NCBI GenBank assembly: GCA_018114805.1 | Contig: CP073042.1 | Location: 4,402,001-4,466,000, forward strand | Reading direction: 5' to 3' | Length of the DNA stretch: 64,000 nucleotides | Source of the DNA: Candidatus Streptomyces philanthi | GTDB taxonomy: Bacteria; Actinomycetota; Actinomycetes; Streptomycetales; Streptomycetaceae | In this document: piece by piece, positions 58,533 through 64,000 of the stretch | How the letters are laid out: every line of letters starts with the position of its first letter | Position numbering within the stretch: the stretch's first letter is position 1 | Notes under the pieces: generated by a model | What the model was told of the DNA's origin: nothing | Database searches by the model: none | What the model saw: the letters and a program-made list of their open reading frames with translations, nothing else | Translations under genes and position numbers: made by a program

Positions 58533-59783
58533 TCACCCGCCGTCTGCCTTGCCGAGCAGGTAGCTGCGTTCGACCTCGTTCTCGGTGAGGTCCGCGGCCT
58601 CGCGGTACAGGGCGGCGGCGCGGCTGGTGTCGCCGGACAGGTGGGTCAGGTGGGCGCGGACGGCGCGTTCGCGCTGCCGGGTGAGGGTGTGGCGGTCCAG
58701 GCCGTGGCGCCGGTTGAGGTCGTCGAGGAGGGCGAGCCCCCGGGCGGTCCCGAAGGCCTGGGCGACGGCGACCACGCGGCTGAGCCGGACCGGGGCGCTC
58801 GTGGCGAGCCGTTCCCACCACAGGTAGAGCATCGCGATCTGCGGCCAGTCGGTCCGCCGGGAGGAGGGGGCCGCCGCGTGCAGGGCCGCGATGGCTGCCT
58901 GGAGTTGGTAGGGCCCCGCAGCGCGGCGCCCCCAGACGCCGTCGACCAGCGCGGTTCCCTCGCGGATCAGGTCCCGGTCCCACCGCGTGCGGCCCGCCGG
59001 GACTCGATGAGCAGCATGAGCGCCAGCAACCCGCTCGCCTCGGCATCCTCGGGCGCGGCGGCGTGCAGCATGCGGGCCAGCCGGATCGCCTCGCCGGTGA
59101 GGTCGAGCCGGGTGAGGGTGGGCCCGGCGGTGGCGGTGTAGCCCTCGTTGAAGACCAGGTAGAGCACCCGCATGACGGCGGCCATCCGGCTCTCGCGATC
59201 GGCGCCGGTCGGCGGCGTGAAGCGGACGCCGGCGCGGGCCAGCCGCTGTTTGGCGCTGCTGATCCGGGTGCCCATGGTGGCCTCGGACGTGCCGTGGGCG
59301 TGCGCGATCTCGGCGGTCGTGAGCCCGCCGACGGCACGCAGGGTGAGCGCGACCTGAGAGGCGGGCGCCAACTCGGGGTGGCAGCACAGCAGGAGCAGGG
59401 TGAGGCTGTCGTCCGTCGCGGGCGCGGGCTCCGCCGTCCGGGAGGCGAGTTCGGCTAGGCTGACGTCCCGTTCGCGTCGCTGCCTGGCCTGTTCGGAGCG
59501 GAGCAGGTCCACCATGCGCCGGTAGCCGACGCGGATCAGCCAGCCGCGCGGTTGGGTGGGCACACCTTCGGCGGTCCAGGCCGTGCGCGCGCCGAGGAGC
59601 GCCTCCTGCACGGCGTCCTCAGCGATGTCGAAGCGGCCGAAGCGCCGCGTCAGTGCGCCGAGCACGTGCGGTGCCTCGGGTACGCAGCAGACGCTCCACC
59701 TCCCCGGCGTCCCCGGCCGCGCCGGCCCCGTCGCTCCCGTCGGCCCCGTCGACTATGGGAACTTTGTCAGTCACGTTGCTCAT
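58533..59783 (-). pseudogene. ECF42-type RNA polymerase sigma factor, two frameshifts
   Basis: An ECF sigma factor with the long C-terminal DUF6596/TPR-like extension of the ECF42 group. Sigma2 (ALTRRFGRFDIAEDAVQEAL, WTAEGVPTQPRGWLIRVGYR) and sigma4 (VGGLTTAEIAHAHGTSEATM) are followed by VLYLVFNEGYTATAGPTLTR and the extension. An extra C near 59680 separates VERLLRT from APHVLGALTR, and a second break near 58985 precedes WDRDLIREGTALVDGVWGR. The DGPF-protein gene just upstream is the standard partner of this group. Such sigma factors have no anti-sigma; the extension is thought to control them. Confidence 0.86.
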
Positions 59784-59856
59784 CGCCGGCCTCGGCCGGC
59801 CGCCCCCGCCCGGTCGTATGGCGGGCGGGGGCGGGGGTGGCGGCACGGCCAGCTGG

Positions 59857-60228
59857 TCACGGTGCGAAGTCCTCGCCCATGACCGGCCGGATCTCGATCG
59901 GCTCGCCCAGCACCCCTACGATCCGGGCGGCGATCTCCGTGGCCCGCTCCCGGTCGGAGACGTCGATGACGGCGAAGCTGGCCAGCGCCTCCTTCAGCTC
60001 GGCGAACGGCCCGTCGGTCGCCACCACGCCCTCCGGCGTCGGGCGCACCGTCGTGCTGACCGCCGGGTGGCCCAGCCCCTCGGTGCTGACCAGTTCGCCG
60101 GAGGCGATCAGCTCCTTCTCGAACTCCTGGTACACCGCGAAGGCGGCCAGTGCCTCCTCGGTCGGGGCGTCGGCGGTCGCCGCGTCCCATGCGTCGGCCG
60201 GTGTGTAGCCCAACAGCAGGTACTTCAC
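59857..60228 (-). CDS. YCII/DGPF-domain protein, partner of the sigma factor
   Basis: An intact 123-residue protein with the defining DGPF motif in TDGPFAELKEALASF, and a start typical of the family (MKYLLLGYTPADAWD). These small ferredoxin-like-fold proteins are almost always next to ECF42 sigma factors, as here, with 73 bases between the genes on the same strand. Their biochemical role is not settled. Confidence 0.93.
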   Translation of the reverse strand: MKYLLLGYTPADAWDAATADAPTEEALAAFAVYQEFEKELIASGELVSTEGLGHPAVSTTVRPTPEGVVATDGPFAELKEALASFAVIDVSDRERATEIAARIVGVLGEPIEIRPVMGEDFAP

Positions 60229-60447
60229 GGGGCACTCCCTGTTCTCGGTTCGACGATGTTACGGGCGGTCACCGGGGGGAAAAGGGCGAGCGCGACGGGG
60301 CCGGCTCGACCCCCGCCCGCAACCTCGTAGCCACGAACCCACCTTCGACATCCGTCCCATATGACGTGGATCACGTCCGGGGCCTGTCGAGAACCCGGCC
60401 CGTGCCACGAGGTACCGGGCAAGCAACCCACCGAGAGGGAGAACCCG

Positions 60448-60939
60448 ATGTCCGAGACGACCACGACCACCGAAGCCGCTGCGGTCACGACCACGGCCGA
60501 GACCACCCACGCGCACCAGTCGCCCGCCGAGCCGAGCGCCGAACTCCGCGCCCTCGCACCGCTGGTGGGCGCCTGGAAGGTGACTGGCGGAGTGGAGGGG
60601 ACCGTCCGCTACGAGTGGCTGGCCGGCGGGTTCTTCCTCGTCCAGCACGTCGACCTGGTCCAGTCCGGCGAGCCGGTCACCGGCCTGGAGGTCATCGGCA
60701 ACCTCCGCCCCTACGGCGAGCCGACCAGCCCGGACGTGGCCTCCCGCTACTACGACTCGCAGGGCAACACCTTCGACTACGTCTACGAACTGACCGGCGA
60801 CCAGCTCACCATCTGGGCCGGAGCCAAGGGCAGCCCCGCCTACTTCCGGGGCACCTTCACCGCCGACGGCACCACCATGACCGGCGACTGGGTCTACCCC
60901 GGCGGGGGCGGCTACACCTCGACCATGACCCGGATCTGA
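60448..60939 (+). CDS. DUF1579-like protein
   Basis: A 163-residue intact protein. A Thr/Ala-rich N-terminus (to about residue 30) precedes a beta-rich domain, LAPLVGAWKVTGGVEGTVRY, AGGFFLVQHVDLV, EVIGNLRPYGEPTSPDVASR and FRGTFTADGTTMTGDWVYPG. The pattern fits DUF1579 and related lipocalin-like proteins. GGGAG upstream fixes the ATG. It is divergent from the sigma/DGPF pair and could be one of their targets. Confidence 0.8.
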   Translation: MSETTTTTEAAAVTTTAETTHAHQSPAEPSAELRALAPLVGAWKVTGGVEGTVRYEWLAGGFFLVQHVDLVQSGEPVTGLEVIGNLRPYGEPTSPDVASRYYDSQGNTFDYVYELTGDQLTIWAGAKGSPAYFRGTFTADGTTMTGDWVYPGGGGYTSTMTRI

Positions 60940-61050
60940 CCCCCGCCCAAGCCGGCGCCGGACGGGGTCTTCGACGTGGACGGGCACCCTCGCTTGCCGG
61001 TACGCGCCGTGCGGGCGGGGCCTTCGCTGGACGCGGAAGGAGAGGCCACG

Positions 61051-61078
61051 GGTCGGCGCCCGCAGGTCGGCGCCCGCA
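61051..61078. repeat. Perfect 14-bp tandem duplication
   Basis: GGTCGGCGCCCGCA occurs twice without a gap in the noncoding stretch between the DUF1579-like and YdcF-like genes. The unit length equals that of the duplication in the AfsR-like gene at 23988. Confidence 0.85.
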
Positions 61079-61148
61079 ACGCGCACTCGCGTCGTGCCTC
61101 TTGCGTCGCGGGGCCGGGCGGTGGTGTCACTGGGGCCCCCGACTCCTC

Positions 61149-62178
61149 CTACGTGACGGCCCCCGGCGACGGCCACCCCAGCCACCAGATGAACAGGCCG
61201 CTCAGCAGGACGAGCAGGAAGAGCGCGGCGTTGGTGCGGCGGTAGGCGACCGAGAGGGCCACGAACTCGCGGATTATGGCGCTCGGCCAGAAGTACGCGG
61301 CTGTCGGGGCGCCGATCACGTGGCCCCGGACGCCGGTGCGGCGGGCGGTGATCGCGGCCCGGAAGACGTGGTAGTTGTTCGTGACGATCACGCACCGGTA
61401 GTCCGGTTTCGCCCGCTCCATCAGGGCTCTGCTGAACGTCAGGTTCTCGTCCGTGGTCGTCGAGCGGTCCTCGCGTTCGATCAGGTCTGCGGGGAAGCCC
61501 TGGGTGACCAGGTAGTCGGCCATCGCGTGGGACTCGGGCAGCTTCTCGTCGGGGCCTTGCCCTCCCGAGGTCAGCAGAACCGGGTGCCGGCCCTTCCGGG
61601 ACAGCCTGGCGTGTTCCTTGCGGGCCCGGTCGAGGCGAGCGGCCAGCAGCGGGGGCACGGTGGTGCCGTCGATCAGGCCCGAGCCGAGGACCACCACGTA
61701 GTCCGCCCGGCGCCGGACGCGCAGACGCCCGTACAAGCCCCCCGTAGACGAGGAGACAGAGGAACAGGAAGGCGACGTATCCGGCGAGTGCCACCGCCGT
61801 CGCCGCGACCACCACCAGCGTGTGCGTGTGCAGCACCAGCCCGGTGATCAGCAGCGCGAGCAGGGCTACCAGGGCGGTGCCCGCCCCCAGGGACAGCAGG
61901 TTCGCCAGGCCCCGGCCCTCCTTGCGGACCATGGTGATCCCGTTGGCGATGAGGAACCACGCCAGTGTGACGACCCCCACGCCCGCCAGGGTCAGCAGCG
62001 CCACCGCCAGATCGCGGCCCAACTGGGCCCGCTCGGAGGCCACGTGCAGCAAGAGCGCGATCGCCGCGAAGACGGCGGACAGGCCCAGCAGGACCGCGTT
62101 GTTCACTCGGCGGCGATCTTGTATCACGCCAGCACAGAGCAGGATGAAGCAGACGAACGACGGTACAAAGGCCACCAT
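61149..62178 (-). pseudogene. YdcF/SanA-like membrane protein (DUF218), one frameshift
   Basis: Several N-terminal membrane helices (MVAFVPSFVCFILLCAGVIQ to AGYVAFLFLCLLVYG) lead into a DUF218 domain (DYVVVLGSGLIDGTTVPPLL, LLTSGGQGPDEKLPESHAMA, DYLVTQGFPADLIEREDRST, VTNNYHVFRAAITARRTG) and one last helix. One extra G in a run of six near 61740 shifts the frame between the two halves; deleting it restores a protein of about 342 residues. DUF218 proteins of the SanA/YdcF type affect envelope barrier function in enteric bacteria; the reaction is not known. Confidence 0.86.
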
Positions 62179-62505
62179 GTGCCGATCCTACGAGGCGTGG
62201 CGCGAACCCCGCCGAGCCGCGTAGGCGCTCCGGCACGGCCGCTTCGTCGGGACCGCCGGCGGCGCGCGCCGGGGTGCGGTCTGTGGAGCGGTCCGTGGTG
62301 CCGGCGACTTGGGGACGGCCGCGGCCGTCGCTCTTGGAAGACCTCGCCCCGGAGGGTGCCCCAGGAACTCCTCAGTGGCTTTCGGCCCCTCCCAGCGGCT
62401 CCCGAGGGACTCCCCGGGGGCTCCCGAGGGGCTTTCCATCGAGGCGGCAGGGAGGGCCCTGACCAGCGCTGAACGGCGCGAACGCGCTGGTCAGGGCCTA
62501 TCGCC
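62179..62505. other. Chromosomal side of the integration junction, no gene seen
   Basis: 327 bases between the YdcF-like gene and the end of the integrase frame. It holds the terminator at 62455-62498 and two copies of GGCTCCCGAGGG (about 62395-62430). No gene supported. Confidence 0.5.
62455..62498 (-). terminator. 15-bp hairpin terminator after the sdaA 3' end / integrase
   Basis: GGCCCTGACCAGCGC and its exact complement enclose 14 bases, a few bases after the TGA at 62506-62508. It was probably the natural terminator of the serine dehydratase gene. Confidence 0.83.
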
Positions 62506-62560
62506 TCAGCACTCGATGACGTTCACCGCGAGCCCGCCCCGCGCCGTCTCCTTGTACTTG
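62506..62560 (-). other. Putative attachment site: 3' end of an sdaA-like gene
   Basis: The last 17 residues of the integrase frame are KYKETARGGLAVNVIEC, which is how L-serine dehydratase (SdaA) proteins end, not integrases. The element has therefore most likely inserted at or near the 3' end of sdaA, leaving the original last codons beside the integrase gene. The exact core of the site cannot be read without the other end, which lies beyond 64000. Confidence 0.65.
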
Positions 62561-63947
62561 ACCTTCACGTTGTCCGCCTTGATGAGCGCCCTGCTGACCT
62601 GCGCGTTTGAGGTCATTTTCTTGATCATTTCATCGGCTGGGGACTTCTCAGGGACTTTTGGTGGGTGACCTTGCGTAAGCCAGGCGTCCATGGCTAAGAG
62701 GCCGCGCTTGCCGGCCCCGGGCATGAAGTGAGCGTAGTGGTCGAGCGTGATCTTCGGAGAGGAGTGGCCGAGCCACTCGGACAGGCTGACGATCGACTCG
62801 CCGGCTTCGAGTTGCACGCTGGCGTAGGTGTGGCGCAGTGCGTGGAACATGTCCGAGCGGGACAGCTCGAAGACCGGTCGCTTGCGGACCCGCTCGCCAT
62901 GAGTCTGGAGCTTCTCTTCCACGATCCGAATGACTCCCGCTGACACGAGCGCGGGCTTCCAGCTTCGTTCGTTCCAGGTGCGGTAGTAGATGCGGTTGCC
63001 CTGAGAAGTGCTGAGGACGAGTTGAACCGTGATGGGCTTCCGCTGCCGCTCTTGCAACGGAGTGGTTGGGGGCTCGGGATTGCGCCATGGCAGGGTGCAC
63101 TCGACAGGGGGAAGCTCTGCATGTGCGCCTTGGCGCGGAGCGGAGGCCCAGGGCGGGGGGAGAGCTGTACGAGACGGGTCTTGCCTCCCTTCGGTAGACA
63201 GAGGTAGGGCCGTCTCTTTGAGTCCCATCGCAACTGGCGTCGGACGTGCACGACTCCGGCATCGAAGTCGAAGTTCTCCTCGCCCAGCCCGAAAGCTTCT
63301 CCTTGGCGGAGGCCAAGTACCAGGCCGATGTCGACCGCGAAGCGATAGCGTTCTTGTAACTCTGCTCGCACCGCGCCAACGGTCGATCGGCGCCACGCCT
63401 TGGCCTTCTTTCGGGTTCCCTTCGGAGCCTTGACCATTCGGTGCATCTTGACCGGGTTCTTCAACAGCCGCTTGTCGTCGACGGCGGCGTTGAGGATCGT
63501 CGTGAGGTGAATCCAGATCACCTCAGCGGTGGACTCGTCCACCCTCTCAAGGAGGTCGGCCTTGAAGGTGCGAAGCGCGGAGGCGTCGATATCGCGCAGC
63601 ATCGTGGTACCGAGAAGCGGGATGATGTGGTTCCAGATGCGGCTGCGCATCGGAGCGGCCGTTGAAGGCTCGTCGGATCGCCCAGGCCACCAGTGCTCCT
63701 CGATGTACTCAGCCAGGAGGATCTCGCCGTCACGAGGGTCGATGAACTGGCCGCGCTTACTGTCGGTCTGCGTGGTGGCGAGCCACTGCTTCGCCTCTGC
63801 GCTTGTCTCGAACGAGCGGTCCTGAACGCCCGGTATGCCCTTGACGCGGTAGCGCTGACCTTTGCCCCAGAGGGCTGTTCGTTCCCGCTGCCCGGTCTGC
63901 TTATTCGGCCGCTTTTTCAGCCAGCGGTCCTCTATGTATCCCGCCAT
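62506..63947 (-). pseudogene. Tyrosine-type integrase of an integrative element, frameshifted
   Basis: A site-specific tyrosine recombinase with N-terminal arm-binding and SAM-like domains (QRYRVKGIPGVQDRSFETSA; WNHIIPLLGTTMLRDIDASA) and a catalytic domain. The catalytic residues are Arg in LGLRQGEAFGL, HxxR in MFHALRHTYAS, His in LGHSSPKITL and the nucleophilic Tyr in LDHYAHFMPG. At least one frameshift lies between 63110 and 63180 (after KGGKTRLVQLSP, before ELPPVECTLPWRNPEPPTTP). The frame reads on past the normal end into codons that look like sdaA. Codon use is visibly less GC-rich than in the chromosome, as expected for mobile DNA. The remainder of the element should lie beyond the right edge. 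Confidence 0.87.
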
Positions 63948-64000
63948 GGAAGTCGAACCTCACGTTCTGTGCGAGAAAAGGTGTGTTGTGGGCTAGGTGA

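Noticed and set aside
62188..62439. 83-residue frame on the minus strand upstream of the YdcF-like gene
   Set aside because: It overlaps repeated Gly/Ser/Pro-rich sequence, has no ribosome binding site and resembles nothing; more likely the noncoding edge of the integration junction.

Overview
The window is high-GC actinobacterial DNA of Streptomyces type. Start and stop usage, GGAGG-type ribosome binding sites, long GC-rich terminator hairpins and the gene families all fit: GlgE-pathway enzymes, AfsR/SARP regulators with NB-ARC domains, an ECF sigma factor with a DGPF partner, MmyB-type XRE regulators and DUF4232 secreted proteins. No rRNA or tRNA gene was recognised, and there is no convincing CRISPR array.

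Layout. 0.16-4.5 kb: a CitA/DcuS-type two-component system divergent from a C4-dicarboxylate symporter. 4.7-15.9 kb: the glycogen/trehalose/maltose-1-phosphate locus (glgB, pep2, treS, glgP). glgE and the 5' part of treS are missing; an HTH fragment, a serine hydrolase and an XRE regulator lie where they would be expected. 16-30 kb: a secreted M4 protease, a DinB-like protein, a DUF4232 protein, a TetR-SDR pair with a palindromic operator, an AfsR-like regulator, a heterodimeric ABC exporter and two small conserved ORFs. 30-36 kb: cell-wall and housekeeping genes (L,D-transpeptidase, enoyl-CoA hydratase, anti-sigma-type ATPase, amidase, EF-hand protein, GH25 lysozyme). 36-46 kb: four LysR-type regulators around a cyclodipeptide synthase - NCS1 permease - rhodanese operon and a secreted thioredoxin / S8 protease / thioredoxin-reductase-like group. 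46-49 kb: a PIG-L deacetylase and a deaminase. 49.4-51.2 kb: a CloQ/NphB-type aromatic prenyltransferase behind a PvcB-like Fe(II)/2-oxoglutarate oxygenase, with no isonitrile synthase in view. 52.7-58.5 kb: an MFS exporter, a degenerate SDR and a second AfsR-like regulator. 58.5-62.2 kb: an ECF sigma factor with its DGPF protein, a DUF1579-like protein and a YdcF-like membrane protein. 62.5-64 kb: a tyrosine integrase whose last codons match the 3' end of a serine dehydratase gene, marking the edge of an integrated element.

Condition of the sequence. About half of the coding sequence carries in-frame stops (ten seen: nine TAG, one TGA) or frameshifts. Many frameshifts are homopolymer changes or short tandem duplications (2, 4 and 14 bp). 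Other genes, including a contiguous 4 kb exporter pair and the whole dicarboxylate locus, are intact. This is either real gene decay or an error-rich consensus; the sequence alone cannot decide, so broken genes are described by what their intact form would do.

The most interesting material is 36-58 kb. It combines a cyclodipeptide synthase, an aromatic prenyltransferase, a PvcB-like oxygenase, exporters and an AfsR-like regulator. Whether these form one natural-product cluster or two neighbouring ones is inference.
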